Shown here one piece after another: positions 11,201 through 24,767 of a stretch of 64,000 nucleotides of DNA (its first letter is position 1; every line of letters begins with the position of its first letter). Below the pieces are notes generated by a model. The model was not told where the DNA came from. It saw only the letters and a program-made list of their open reading frames with translations, and searched no databases. Source of the stretch: Camarhynchus parvulus (lineage: Eukaryota > Chordata > Aves > Passeriformes > Thraupidae); NCBI RefSeq assembly GCF_901933205.1, contig NC_044591.1, positions 372,001 through 436,000 of the forward strand. Direction: 5' to 3'. The position numbers were made by a program, and so were the translations under genes.

Positions 11201-12777
11201 ACAAGTTTACAGGCATTACTTGTATTTTCATTTATATTCTGAATATTTTTTGAGTAGGCATTAGTTCCTTCTAGAGTCCGTAACAGAAACTAAAAACAAC
11301 TTGAAAAATTAGAGAAAATAATTGTGGATGAGGAGGAATGTGTTTTGCTGTTGGATCAGGCAGTTTGGGGCATGGTCTGACTTGCAGGTTAAACACCCTA
11401 AAAGTGCCCTGTGTCCTGACTTCTGGATTTTCCAAGGGGAAATCAAGATGGTGCAGTTTTGTACAAGATGGTGCAGTTCTGTAATTCTGAGAAATGGGTC
11501 AGGAAAACGAGTTGCACAAATGATTTCTCATAAAAGAGATGAGACAAAGGGCTGGTTACAGAAAAGTCCAGAACAGGAGATAAATGGGAGTTATAATAAG
11601 AATGGAGAAATAGAATTTAGTGAGATATGTGGAATAAATTGGCCTCTTTGTAGCCTCTATTAGATAAATATTCTGCAGGGCTGACTTGAGAGTGGAGAAG
11701 TTTATCTGAAAAAGGAGGGGGCAAAAGAGGCAGGTAATGGGCTGAGAAAAAAAGGGAGATAAAAGATACTGGGATGGGGAAAGTGGGATGTGTAAGGAAT
11801 GAGGTGTGAGCTAGAGGAAAGCCTGGTGTTCCCTCTGCTCTTGATGGATTTATACTTGTGTGGATCAAGCAGGGAGGCCTGAGCAGGTCAGCTGTTAAGG
11901 AGAGTGGGTTTGTTCTGAGGAAGAGGAGCAGGATGAGAGGCCAAGGGTGGGTTGGGAATGGAGAGGTGATGTGGGGAGCCTCAGGTGGATCTAAGCCCCC
12001 CTGCCAGCCTCTGAAACACTAAACTGCAGCTGACCTCCCAGAGCAGGAGATGCCTGGAAACAGGTCAGGAAAGGAACACTTCACCTGAATGATGCACACT
12101 CTAGATAAAGCATGATGGGGCACAAACTCGTGGTTGTGTTTGGGATGTGCAGATGCTCATCCTCCATGGCTGGGACATCAGAGGCTGCATTAGTGCTGTT
12201 GGGGCTGTTCTTGCACTCCAGCTGCAGGGTTTGGGAGCAAAGGCTCTGGGCTGAGGGCTGAGGTTCAGGGAACAGGGAGGGCACAGCAGGGTTGCAGAGC
12301 AAGCCCTCAGATGCTGCCTGGCTTTTGTCATGGATCAAGACATTCCTTCCTGGTAAACCTCATGTGGCAGAGGAGAGGGGAAGAAGAGAACATTCTGGGC
12401 AGCCTCTTTAAATCTATTGTAACCAAGGGATTTCTCTTCTTCCCTTAATATTTTCCATGGAGTCAGTGCATCCATAGAGAGTGGGCTCTGTGCCAGATCT
12501 CCAGGCAGCTGGATAATGCTGCTTTCCTCTTGGAATGGGGGTCAGCCTGTGTCCCTGCTGTGCTGCTGCAGTGACCTCAGACCTCCTGGGCCCTGGGGGG
12601 TCCCAGGGTGGCCCTGCTCCCCCTGTGAGGAGCCAGCCCTGGTGTGCTGAGGGCCAGGAGGAGCAGCAAGGCCCAGGTGTGAGGCAGGTGGAGCTTTGGG
12701 GCCAGAGAGGGGTGGGCACTGCAGAGCTTTCCTCCAGGGGATCCCTGCTGAGGTGGCATTCAAGGTGGCTTGGGTGG

Positions 12778-12894
12778 TGATGCCAGGCTGGACAGGGCTT
12801 GGAGCAGCCTGCTCTGGTGGAAGCTGTCCCTGCCCATGGCCAGGGGAGAGTTGGAGCAAACTGATCCAACCCAAATCATTCTGGGCTCTGTGAA
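12778..12894 (+). mobile_element. CR1 LINE 3' tail, sense
   Basis: 'gccaggctggacagggcttg' leads into 'gatccaacccaaatcattct' with end 'gggctctgtga'. Confidence 0.82.
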
Positions 12895-13879
12895 GAGCCA
12901 AAATGCAGGTGTCTGCACTTGGGACACCAGTAAGGCTTGAAAGGGGATCAAAGCTTTATAGAATAACCTGTCCCCAGGGACAGTTTTCTGTACTCTTGAA
13001 CTATTAGAGATTTGGGTAAATTTATATTCTGAATATTTTTTCTGTGTATCTCACTTGGACCCTGTCAGGAGTTGAGTTTCTGTGTTTTGTTATGGTAAGA
13101 AATTCCCAAGCTAAAGGGAGATTTGGATGGAAGTTTAACCTGTTCATTCCATCTGTGATTTGTCTCCCCTGGGCTTCAGGGAACACCCTGGTGCTTGTGT
13201 TAAGAACGAGGTGAATGGAGGTTTCCTATTTCTACACCTCTTGTAGTTTGTGAATTTCCATCATGTTTTCTTTCATTTGCTTTCTTTGAGAAAGCAATGA
13301 GAGAGTAATTTTTGAGTAATTTTGTATGGGCACCTTCAATCTTAAATCCTGCTGTTTCCCTTTAGAGATAAAGGGACCCAGGCTGACATGGGATTCAGAT
13401 GAATGTGTTATGATTAATTCCTTTAACAGCAATAAACCACAAATAACTGTATTTTACCCACCCACACTGCGTTGATGATTGAACACTGAACAAAGGTTGT
13501 CTTTGCCTTTGTCCAGTCGTGCCTAACATAGCAAGGGGGTGTTTGTGCATAAAAGATAAGGACAAGACCACTTTGTTTGAATTAGAGTCTGATTAAGGGT
13601 CATTGATTTCTCCATCAGGCTCCTGAGTTAATAAATACTCATCAAAGTGAGTCTTTCCAAGGTAGGGACTGCTCTTGAGGCAGTAGTGAGTGAAAATACT
13701 GGTGGGTGTTTGAGGCTTTGGATGTCATCTGGTACTAAATGGAGTTTGGGCAGAGGTGGAATGTGTGTCACTGTGGTGGGGCAGATTGCTCTGAGTGCTC
13801 AGCAGAGTCTCTCCTTGCTGTTACCCAGGTGGGATCTCAGCATCTCCTCAGGCTCTAGAGTTTCTTGAAGAGGGGATCT

Positions 13880-14255
13880 CACAGAATCATGGAATGTCCT
13901 GAGCTGGAAGGGACCCACAAGGATCAAATCCAACTCCTGGCCCTGCACAGACACCCCAACAATCCCAGCCTGCCCAAACCCTCTGGAGCTCTGGCAGCCC
14001 CAGGGCTGGGACCATTCCCTGGGCAGCCTGGGCAGTGCCAGCACCCTCTGGGGAAGAGCCTTTCCTGAGCTCCAACCCAAACCCCCCTGGCCCAGCTCCA
14101 GCCCTTCCCTGGGTCCTGTCCCTGCTCACAGGCAGGGATCAGAGCTGTCCCCAGTGAGGGCTCCCCTGGGGCTCCTCTGCTCCAGGCTGAACACACCAAG
14201 TGCCCTCAGCTGCTCCTTGTGTGGCTCCTCCAGACCCTCCACCCTTGGCAGAAGC
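13880..14255 (-). mobile_element. CR1 LINE fragment, antisense, about 375 bp
   Basis: It begins 'cacagaatcatggaatgtcc' and runs through 'ggaagagcctttcctgagct' to 'ctcctccagaccctccaccc'. It is one of the longer pieces. It is the same subtype as the sense copy at 16505-16740, with which it could pair. Confidence 0.88.
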
Positions 14256-16504
14256 CATGCTCTGAAGGAGGAGGTGATTTAACAAATGCTTTGGTTCCAC
14301 CAGTGACCCCTCACTGTCCTGGCTGCTCCAGAGCTGCCTGTCCCAGCACGTCAGGTGCGGTGATATTTTGAATTCTAGTAAGTGATAAAAGGAATTGCTG
14401 TCACTTACTGGAGCTCCAGGAGCTGGAGCAGGTCACTGGAAGTTTGTGTGTGATGAGATGACAGCATTGTGCCCAGTGGTCTGAAAAGTGAGGGTTTGGG
14501 AACCAGGGATCAGGGAATGCATGGGGTATTTAACCTGAGAAGTCAGGTACAAGTGAACGTTGGAGCTTTGTTTGGTTTCCTTTAGCTTTATCTAAACAGA
14601 CAGAAACAGCTGGTTCTGTGGTGCTGTGGTTGGGTGGCCCTTTCTCTTCCTCCTCCACCATTTCCATCTGATGTAGCCAAAACAAGAGCAGGGCTCCCTA
14701 CTCCACCTCCTCTGAGGCTTTCCCAAGGGACACCTCCAGCACTTTGCTGCCCCTGAGGATTAGTTTGTGCAGCACAGTGAGGAGGCCTTGGCAGCCATGT
14801 GCAGCAGTCCCACACCCCCATCTTTACAGCAACAGGCAGCATCTCTGCTTCCCAAATTCCAGGGCCTTGAAGTCATAGTGCTGAGCTCTGGCACAGGGGA
14901 GTGCACAGCACATGCTGCTGCAGTGATGTTATGGCCAGATGTGGCCCCAAGCACATAAAATTTCATATTCCTGTTGGGTTTTGCGTGTTTTTCTCTCATT
15001 CTGACAGGGAGAGGAGGGGCACGGCCCCTCTGCCTCTGCTCTTGCCTTGAGGCTGCAGAAAGGGCTGGGTTGACACAATTCCCTTTCTTAGTGTGGGGAG
15101 GAGAGGAGAAGCCATTGGAAAAGGAGCAGAGCAGCTCCTCCTTGGATGTGGCTCCCAGAGCAGGTAATGCAGAGCTCAGGAAGGGCCTGGATTGACAGTC
15201 AGGCACCATCCCATGATGGATGGAGAATCCAGAGCAGGCTGAGAGCATTCCCAGAGCCCCTCTCAGAGAGCAGCTGAAATGCTGTGAATCTGCCCCATTC
15301 CAGTGCCTGACACTGATGGATGGGGCAGCCATGGTAGGATGGGATAATGGGAGAGCAGGAGCAGGAGCCAGGGCAGCTGGGCTGGGAGAAGCAGGAAGGA
15401 GCTTCCCTCTGCCCATGGGGTGAACAGAGGAGGAGAGGGCTCCTCCAGAGGCAGTGTGCAGAGCTTAGGGCTCCAGGAGAAGGCAGTTTCATCCCCCTGT
15501 GACCTGGGGGTGTTTTGGAGGATCCCAAGGAACAAGTGCAGTGGGTTCTGGCGTGTGAGGGTGAATGGTTTGGAAAAGACTCTTGCCTTTCTCTGCCTCA
15601 GCTTTAGAACTGCGGGCTCCAGTGGGATGCTGAGGGATTCTCTTAGTCCAGGCCCTCAGTTTGGAAGCATCAAACAACCACACTTGGAGCAAATTGCCAG
15701 GAATTTCCTCTCTAGTCAGGGATAGCTTCAGCTCTCATTAAGAACACGCTGTGCACTGAGCAGATTGGTGCTGCCTGCCCACGGCTGCCTCTTGGGATGG
15801 GCTGGAATGCTGGAGCTCCAGGGAGCAGAGGATCCCACAGCACTGATGGGGACCTTCCTCTGGAGCTGCTGTAGTTATGGACATCCCTCACCTGCTCCTG
15901 AAAAGGTCGAGATACACCCAAGTGAACAAAAGTGCAGGAGGGCTGAATTCCCTGGATCTTGGTGCACAGAGACCTTGACTTTTAGGTGGCTGATTGAAAT
16001 CCAGAACAGATTGTACCAGCTGAAACTTGTTACCATCTGGTTCTGTGCCTGAAGTGAAGAGAGTTTTGTGGTCTCATTCTGCTCCTCAAAAATGTCACCA
16101 TCGTTGAATTAGTGTTTGTAATAGCAGGGAGACATTCCTTAGTACCTTCAGGTCTGGGAATGTGTGCCAGGAAGCAAGTCTGCCTGCCATCTGTGGCATG
16201 TTTATTAGGCAATCCCCAAGCCCCTCTTTTATGATCTTGGATCCTTTCGACAGGAGCTGGAATAATCCTGTTAGAACCATGATGTTTATTCACTGCTTCT
16301 ATCTTCTGCAGCCCAATTTGAGATGCTTTTAATTAAGGAATGTTTATTAAGGGATTGTAACAGAAGGAGAGATGTAATTTAATTGTAACCTCACCCATTG
16401 GTACCCTGGGGTCAGTCAGGTGCCTTGGGACGTGGGGGTTGTTACTCCTTGTTCTCTTCTTGTGTTGGAGGCAGCTGCCTTTGGAGTCTGGTTGCTACAC
16501 ATGG

Positions 16505-16740
16505 AACTCAATGACCAGGGACAGGACCCCAGGGCAGGGCTGGAGCTGTGTCAGGCTGGAGCTCAGGAAAGGCTCTTCCCCAGAGGGTGCTGGCACTGCC
16601 CAGGCTGCCCAGGGAATGGTCCCAGCCCTGGGGCTGCCAGAGCTCCAGAGGGTTTGGACAGGCTGGGATTGTTGGGGTGTCTGTGCAGGGCCAGGGGTTG
16701 GATTTGGTCCCGTGGGTCCCTTCCATGATCCATGATTCCT
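16505..16740 (+). mobile_element. CR1 LINE fragment, sense
   Basis: Contains 'gctcaggaaaggctcttccc' and 'cagagggtttggacaggctg'. It is nearly complementary to the antisense copy 2.3-2.6 kb upstream (13880-14255). Confidence 0.87.
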
Positions 16741-17307
16741 CATTACTTGGGTCCACATGTGCTTTGCTAGAAGGAAATAGTCAGCATAAAACCAGATAAT
16801 AAACTTCCTCTGCCCCTGGGGCACGAGGGCTCCCAGTTTTATTGTCTAATTCAGATAAACTCCCTGTCCATCATTTTCTGTGTTCAGGAGCATCACTGTG
16901 GATCCCTTGATCCGAGTTTATCTCTAAGATTTGCAGGGAGCTCTTCCCCCAGAGAACTTCCCTGTGTAGGAACCTTCCTTGTTCAGTGTAAGGAAGTGTT
17001 ACCACCAATTCCCTGCTGGTTAAACCCACCCAGAATCCCAGAACTCTTATGGTTGTCAGTCAGGGAGTTTATTTGTGATGTAGACACAGAAAGAAAGGTA
17101 AATCCTTGTATAAATGAAGAAGTTGGTGCTGGACCAGCTGAGGGAAAACGTTGCCTGTGTGTGCTGCTCCTCCAGGCAGCAGGTTCCAGTTTCTTGGATC
17201 TGCTGTCCATTCCAGGTAATGAGAATAAGACAAATTTAAACAACTCAACTCCTGATAGTTTGAACAGTAAACCTACCTAAATAACCAGATTATTATATAG
17301 TAATGGA

Positions 17308-17351
17308 TTTTTTTTCTGATTAGTCAAGAGTTTGACTAGTCAGAAAAAAAA
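17308..17351. repeat. 20-bp near-perfect inverted repeat, 4-nt loop
   Basis: Arms 17308-17327 and 17332-17351 are complementary at 19 of 20 positions. The remaining pair would be U-G in RNA. The loop is GAGT. The outer part of the stem is T8/A8 and the inner part is built from CTGAYTAGTCAA. No function is assigned. Confidence 0.85.
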
Positions 17352-18442
17352 TTTTCTTTTTCTTCTCATTTCCTTCCCTGTGCTTCCTTCTGTACATCCA
17401 GGTCAGGCTTCATCCCCAGCACATTTCCAATGCACTTTGCAAATTCCAGGCTTGCAGGAATATGTGACTGCAGGTGGAGATTTGAAACTGTGAGTTATTT
17501 AATAGCTGATAAATCCAGAAGTGTAATCTTCTTTTGGCCTTTGTGTTCAAGACCTGCTGGAAGTGCAGCTGAACCCTCTGGTTTGTAATAGGATTAGGAG
17601 GTTTTTGATTGGGTTAATAATGCTGGGAATATTTCCTCTGAGAATGTATTTCATTATTTTTGGTTCATTACTGTGCTTTTTAACTCATCAAGTTAAGTCT
17701 GGGCAAGTCTGGCTGGAAACATCAAACATGTCTTGTGTCTCAGTGCCTTTGGTCTTCAGGGGGCTTTTGTGTGGGGATGCTGGGCTTCATGGGTGTCTTC
17801 TAATTTGGGACAGCATCTGGGGGTAAGAGCTGCAGGAAGGGAGAGTTGGGAAGGCATAATGTAGCTTCAAATGCAGATTAACACTATTTATTTTAATTAT
17901 TTAACCTTGGAAGCAGTTGGCTTTCGTAAGGTGCAACGTAGGAGGGATGTATGAATTAGTTTTAGTATTTGTGCACTCAAGAAGGACAGAAAGAGCCTTT
18001 AATTTATTTTTTTCTAGCAAGGAAAAGAAAGAAAGGAAGATCCATTACAATTTTATCATGTACATGTGCAAAGAAAATATTACAGCACAAATACTGAGTC
18101 TAGTTGGGATTAGGTTGTTGTCACCTTATTGTAATCTTCCATACCTTCTGGGTGATTTCTCATGGGCAGTTCCTCACAGCACTGACTCCTCCTTCTTCAC
18201 AGCACAGCCAACAAACTCCAATTCTCTTCACCACTAGCTAACCCACTCTTTTGTAGCACTCGTCTCCTTATTGGACACAGCTGTGGCCCATTCAGGGCAG
18301 AGCTGTTCCTAATCTTTGGTGATTAGTACAGCTGCAGCTCCTCAGGTGTGAGACTGCCTTCTGCACTATTCTCTTACATTCTATCCCTCCACACTAGGTC
18401 TGCCTTTAGACCCACCCCTCATCTGTCACATAAAATCCTGTT

Positions 18443-18645
18443 ATAGAATCCCTGGATGGTTTGAGTTGGAAAGGATTTTAATTCATCCAGTGCCACCCCT
18501 GCCATGGCAGGGACACCTCCCACTGTGCCAGGCGGCTCCAGCCCTGTCCAGCCTGGCCTTGGGCACTGCCAGGGATCCAGGGGCAGCCCCAGCTGCTCTG
18601 GGCACCCTGTGCCAGGGCCTGCCCACCCTGCCAGAGAAGGATTCC
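18443..18645 (-). mobile_element. CR1 LINE fragment, antisense (young subtype)
   Basis: It begins 'tagaatccctggatggtttg' and continues into 'gggatccaggggcagcccca' and 'tgccagggcctgcccaccct'. It is the complement of the sense copies at 4665, 9741 and 27095. Confidence 0.9.
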
Positions 18646-20252
18646 ATTCCAACACCCCATCTATCCCTTCCTCTGGCAGTGGAAGCCTTTCTCTTGCCCT
18701 GGCACTGTGAAGAATTCCTGCTCTGAGAGGTGTTTAATCTCTCTCCAGGCACTCTGCTTGCCCAGTGGGGAGGGAAGTGTTTTTCTGCTGCTGTTTGAGC
18801 TTTTCCTCTCTGGAGTAGCCGTGCCCTGGCTCTGAGTGCTCCTGGCCCTTCCAGCCTGGCCAGGCAGGGCCTTTGGAAGGGAAAGCTCTCTGTGGGTGTC
18901 TTGGCCCCACGGCCCATCCTGGCTGCTGCGCGAGCGGAAGCGCCTTTGTTTGGCCTGTCAGATTATTGGGAATCAAAAGCACTTCTGGACTTGCCAGTAA
19001 CTTGGTTTGGGGTGGAATAAAACTGCATTTTTAATGGAAAATCGAACTTCTCTGTAGCTGTTTCAAAATTCTCCAGATCCCTCTCTTCAGGACTCTTCCA
19101 CGTGAATTTTCTGTTCTCACAGTCACGTGCTCTGGGCTTTATTTTGGTGCTTTTCAGACTTAGCCACTTGTTGAACCACATTTTTATTCATAATATAAGA
19201 AGACAAAACAATACGAGGCAATTTGCCATTTTCTTGCATTTAATAACTTCAATTCTGGAATTCCTTCTGTAATAGCACCTTCTGTTCCATGCAATTTAAT
19301 GGATGTTTTCTTGCATGCTCCAGAAAATACAGAGTTTTTAAACAAACACCATGTGTTCAGTGAAGCACCAGAGTCAGCACAAAAGTCAGGGCTTTACACA
19401 GCCTGTGTTTTGTGAGCATAAAGGGCATAAAATATCCCTGCAGCCAGAGAACCCAGGGAGATGGAGCCCTGGAGTCCACTCTTAGCTGTGGTGTCAGACT
19501 GGGAAAAAACAGAGGAATAACCTCTGGAGCCATTTAACCTGCAGCAGAGAGGCCACATTGCAGAGGTGAGGCTTTGAATCCATGAACAGCCTGGTTCTCC
19601 TGCCAGCTGAGCTCTCACTGTGCTGCTTTCCATAGAACCAACAGAGATGTTGGAGCCATAATTCCACTCCCTGCAGCCTGGAAGGGCTGTGCCCATGTTC
19701 TCCACAGATCCCTCCTTATGGTGCCATTAGAAAGCCAGAATTTATTAACTTGCTTTAACTTTGTGCAAATTCAGACACTTTGTATGAAGGGTGTTTCTGG
19801 GCTTCAGTGGAATTGAGTAAAACTTTGATATTTTATCTGATTGCTGCCCTCACACAGTGAAGGTTGGGAGACCTGGGATCACCAGGTGCCTGCTCTGAGC
19901 TGGATCAGCTGGAGAGAGAACTCTGGGCCACCTCCCCTTGGGTCTGAGTGTCTCCAAGGATGGCAGCGTCCTCTGAGATATCAGAGGACACATTTGTGGA
20001 GCTTCTTGTTGCCTTTTGGAAGAAAATGGGAGGAAGGCTGCAAAGCTGCTGATGCTGTTTTGATGTGGAATCGGGTCTTGGCTGGTTGGGGTTGTGTTTC
20101 TGGGAACAAGTATTGTCCTCAAAGTCTGTTTTGTTAAAATGGGAGGCAGTTTTATAGAACAGGTGAAAGGCACTCTGTGAACTCAAGCATGTTTCTGCAG
20201 ACAGTCCCAGCTCTGCTTTCAGCAGTGGGGATGTTGGAATTTCTGCTCTCAG

Positions 20253-20271
20253 CACACACACACACACACAC
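20253..20271. repeat. (CA)n microsatellite
   Basis: An uninterrupted alternating CA tract of about 9.5 units in an intron. Confidence 0.95.
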
Positions 20272-20751
20272 CCATATTTTTGAGTACCTTTATTACAGAA
20301 AATGCCAATTTACTTAATTTACATAATGATCATTAGCAGACCACCCCAGGCTGCGAGCCAGGTGCTGCAGCCAGGGCAGAGCCTGGCAGTTCAGCCTCAG
20401 GAAGGAGCCACATGAAACCACAGCAGAGTTTCCAGATGTTCTGGAATGTTTTCCTGTGACATTATCCGTGGCCTCACACCTTCAGTAGCAGCAGATTCCA
20501 TGCTGATGGATTTAAAAATGGCTTTGGGAAGGAGCAGCCACCAGCAGGACCCCTGTCCACCCCCATGGCTCAAAATCACTGCTTTGGTTTTGCACTGCAG
20601 GTCCTCTGCTGTGGCTGGAGTTCAGTGTGGGCTGGAGCAGTGCCTGGGAAGGGGAGGAGGATTCTGTCCTCCCTCAGGCTGGGGGTTCTGTTTGTCCTTG
20701 CACTGCTGAGGGACACAAACAGCCAGTGGAGCTGAGGAGAAAATCTCTGAA

Positions 20752-21180
20752 ACCCAGAATGGTTTGGGCTGGAGAGACCTTAAAGGGACCTTAAAGCTCA
20801 TCCAGTCCCACACCTCCCACTGTCCCAGGCTGCTCCAGGCCCCAGTGTCCAGCCTGGCCTTGGGCACTGCCAGGGATCCAGGGGCAGCCCCAGCTGTGCC
20901 AGGACCTGCCCACCCTGCCAGGGAACAATTCCTAATTCCCAGTGTCCCATCCATCCCTGCCCTGAGGCAGTGGGAGCCATTCCCTGTGTCCTGTCCCTCC
21001 ATCCCTTGTCCCCAGTCCCCTCTCCAGCTCTCCTGGAGCCCTTCAGGCTCTGCAAGGGGCTCTGAGCTCTCCCTGGAGCCTTCTCCAGGTGAGCACCCCC
21101 AGCTCTCCCAGCCTGGCTCCAGAGCAGAGGGGCCCCAGCCCTGGAGTGTCTCCATGGGCTCCTCAGGACTCCCTCCAACA
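20752..21180 (-). mobile_element. CR1 LINE fragment, antisense, about 430 bp
   Basis: It starts 'aacccagaatggtttgggct' and passes 'ctggccttgggcactgccag'. It extends upstream in the element to the 'ggagccttctccaggtgagc' region. The 5' limit in the element (right edge here) is approximate. Confidence 0.85.
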
Positions 21181-21536
21181 GGTCAAGAATGTGCATTTTG
21201 TGTCTCTGTGGTCCTTTGTCCAGGGAACAGCAGACTGTTCCTTCACCATCTTGCCTTGGAGACAATCTCATTATCCACGTTGAAGTAGGAAAAGTGCCTG
21301 TAGCTCTGTGGGTGTTACCTGAGGCTCAGCTTCCCTGTGCCTTCCTCCTTTGCCCCCTCAGATATGTGGGGTGAAAACATGGAAAGCCATAAAAAAGATT
21401 GTTACAAATTTGGCTGTGCAGGTAATGACACAGGTGATGTACCCTGAGGCAAACTCCTGCAGAGGAAAAAGGGGACAGAGAGGAGTAATTCCTCCTGGCT
21501 CAGGATATTTGTATCCTTTGAAAGGCTGAGCTTAAT

Positions 21537-21628
21537 CACAGAATCCCAGACTGGGTTTGGTTGGGAGGGACCTTAAAGCTCATCTTGTTCCACCCCCTGC
21601 CAGGGGCATGGACACCTTCCATTAAAGT
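21537..21628 (-). mobile_element. CR1 LINE 3' tail, antisense
   Basis: 'cacagaatcccagactgggt' then 'gggaccttaaagctcatctt' and 'catggacaccttccatta'. Only the 3'-most 90 bp remain. Confidence 0.82.
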
Positions 21629-24496
21629 GTTAATATTTACCAACAAGAGGAATTCCCTGATGGCTGGGCTTATGGGAAAAGAGGGACTAAACCAGTGGAC
21701 TTGTCAGGAGAAGGGCAGTGAGGATGCCAGCTACTTCTTCTCTGCGTTTTCTACTTGTCTGCAATTTGTTAAAGTCCTGAAATCAGGCAAAACACCTGGA
21801 GCTGAGTCCTGGCATTTTGAGGAAATAGCTTTAGAAAAAGCCTACATATTTAAATAAACTCACTGAACAGTCACAGTTCCTGTTTATTATGTGCCTCCAC
21901 CCAAATCCAAACCTCAAAACCTCCCAGTAAATCCAGTGTGCAGAGATTTGGACCAAGTCCCACCCTGGTGCCATCCCAGCCCCTCCATCAGGAGCAGAGT
22001 GTTTGCACTGGAAGTGTGTTCATTCTGGTTTTTATGTGGAGCTCTTCATCTGCACAATTTGTTTGGTGTCAGAGAAGAGCTCTAGTCCTTTTGTCAGTGA
22101 TTTTATGGGGCTTTGAATATTCCAGGTATTATAAGCAGGAAAACTGTTTCTCAGGTGCTGATGCACCCTGCATGGGAGCAGCCCTGGCTTAGAGAGGCAG
22201 CAGAGTAGAATTGCTGTATATTTTTGGTTTTGCAGCATTGCCCTGGTGAGGATGAGCTGATTTCAGTGATTCTGGATAATTTGCAAATGAGCTGCTTAAA
22301 AAATGTGGCATCCCTGGTGTGATGGGTACCTAAAACTGCATATTTGAACACATGGCTGTGAGTGGGGACTTGTGTTCAAGCAGAGGCATCTGAGAGTGTG
22401 TGTGATGATCATTGAAATATCATTGCAATAATGAAAGGCAAACTGGGAGCATTTAGAGGGGAATTGTCCTTGTTTAGTGGTTTAATCATTTGTTGTGCTA
22501 TTTTTAAAGCTGGAATAGTTCACAGGAATAGTGGGAGAATATGCTTTATGCATTATTTGAGGGGATGCTGTAGAAAAAAAGGCTGAAATGAATAAATTTA
22601 ATAATTCACATTTCTCCACCATCATCTGTAATATTTGCAGATGAGCTGGATCTCTGTGTTACAGATACTCTTTTTCCTGCCAGCAGCTTCCAAGCCTGTT
22701 CTGCTGAGTGCAGAGCCCACCAGGGAGGAAAAAAAGTGAGGTTATGGTGATAATGGTGGCATTCAGGTGTGTGCAGAAAAGGTGCAGGAGTGAGCAGTGC
22801 CCTGTTTGTGGTCAGATGCTGGAGGTACCTGAGATCCTGGCATCTCCAGAGCTCGGTGACATAGCTACAGAGTGGTTTATTTTGTCCCTAAATACTGATC
22901 TTAGGTCAAAAGCTGCTCTGTCCTCTGTTCAGTGATCTCTGCTGCACCCCTGGGAGTGTGGTAAGGGGGACAGGGAGAGCAGGAACTTCCCTGGATGCTG
23001 CTGGAGTTCCCAAGGCAGCCCCTGGATGGGAGAGGAGCCTCCTGTCACTGGCCAGTGTCTGTGGGAGGAGGAGATGCTGGGCTCTGCTGGGATGCTCTGG
23101 CTGAGGCTGTTCTCTCTTTTCACACAGCTTTTCACATCAGATAAAAAGTGAAATCTCTCTGTAACCTTCAGTCTTCAGACATTCTGTGCATTTTGGCAGG
23201 AAGGGGAGCAGCTGAGGAGGCCAGGAAAGCCTCTTCCCGTGGCACTGAGTTTGTGCTGATGCACCTTTCTCAGAATCCAGGGCATGCAGAAAGCAAAGCT
23301 TGGGGGAAATCAAGGTGCTGGGTGTGAGTGAGGAGGGGCAGCCTGAGGAGCTGCTGTTCCAGCCTGCACTGCCTGTGGGGAGTTCATTAGGGAGAAATGA
23401 AGAGCCAGGGTTTAAATTATAATCCTCTTACTTTCCCAGAGCTGAATGCCCAGAGATTTCCCTCGTTGGAGGGTTGCAGTTGTTTGGATTGCAGTGATTG
23501 AGTTGTCACAGTGATTGGATTTGGGGCTGTGGGAGGGCACAGCCAGCCCAGCTCCACAAAGAAATGATGATTCACAATTAAAAGCCACATCCTTGCTGTC
23601 ACCATCAGTCCACACTTGTGACTGAAGTGAGGTTTCTGCTGCTGGGGGGGATTTCTTCACCTGTGTCTGAGGCCAAATTCCTGCTGTCCAGGCCAGGGAC
23701 CCAGGGGAAAACTCTGCAAAAGCAGCCTCAAGGGCTGGGGCATCAACACAGCTGCTCTGCTTGCTCCCTTTGTGGTTTTCCTCAATGAAAATCGTTCAGC
23801 AGCTGGAAGGAAAACCAAGTCTGGTTGTTAAAAAAGGGAATAAGAGGAGATTCCCCCTCCTGAGCAATGACCTCCCCCTCCTGTATTGGCTCCAGGGGCA
23901 GCTGCCTTTGGTCTTAGGGGTCTTGTGTGAGTAAGAATTTATAAATCTAGGGACAGAACCCTTATAAGGTGCAGTATGAAGAACACTGACTGTCCCTCTG
24001 AGTGCCCAGCTGGGGGGTTTGAATCAATATTTAGCATTTAAACAGGTCAGAGAGTGACTTGGGAACAGTGCAGGTTTTATGCAGGAGAAATGGGGGTGGG
24101 CTGGGGTATTGGGTTGTTTGGGGGAAGAGATGGATCTCTTAACAGTTTTATCCTCTTTCCAGAAAGGGAATGTTTTTGGTACTTTATGTCTTGACATTAA
24201 ATAATAAGAAGACACTTTGAAAATGTGTTTGGTGGCACTTGGGTGAGTTTTTAGCTGGGTGCTCTCCATCAGCAGTGCAGTGATACGTGAGATAGAAGAG
24301 ATGTAAAACCACCAGGGCAAGGGCCATGCAGCACCTCTTTGGTCTGTGGCCACACAGGAAAGGCCTTGGGGGCTGCCCATGGCCCTGGCAAACCCTGGGT
24401 TGTTCTGAACTGTTCTGATTGCTCTGTGCCATTCCTCACAAGACATGTAAGCTCAATGCTGGTGTGCAGGGGAGCTGGAGCCATGGCCATGGGACT

Positions 24497-24767
24497 GGGA
24501 AGTGACTGGGAATGTGAATGTTTGGGACTGGGAATGCAGAGGTTTGGGACTGGGAATGCAGAGGTTTGGGACTGGAAATTCAGAGGTTTGGGACTGGAAA
24601 TTTGAAGGTTTGGAGCTGGGAATTTAAAGGTTTGGAGCTGGGAATTCAGAAGCTTTGGAGCTGGGAATGCAGAGGTTTAGGACTGGCAATTCAGAGGTTT
24701 AGGACTGGGAATTTGAAGGTTTGGGACTGGGAATTGAGAGGTTTGGCACTGGGAATTGAGAGGTTTC
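24497..24767. repeat. Minisatellite, 22-23-bp unit, about 12 copies
   Basis: The consensus is close to 'gggactgggaatgcagaggt' plus 'tt'. Variants alternate 'gggact' with 'ggagct' and 'gcagag' with 'tgaagg' or 'tcagag'. Copies are 80-95% alike by eye. The array contributes to several spurious open frames. Confidence 0.9.

Noticed and set aside
14760..15416. 218-codon open frame on the - strand
   Set aside because: No recognisable domain, Ser/Pro/Ala-rich low-complexity translation of intronic sequence, no support for a separate gene.
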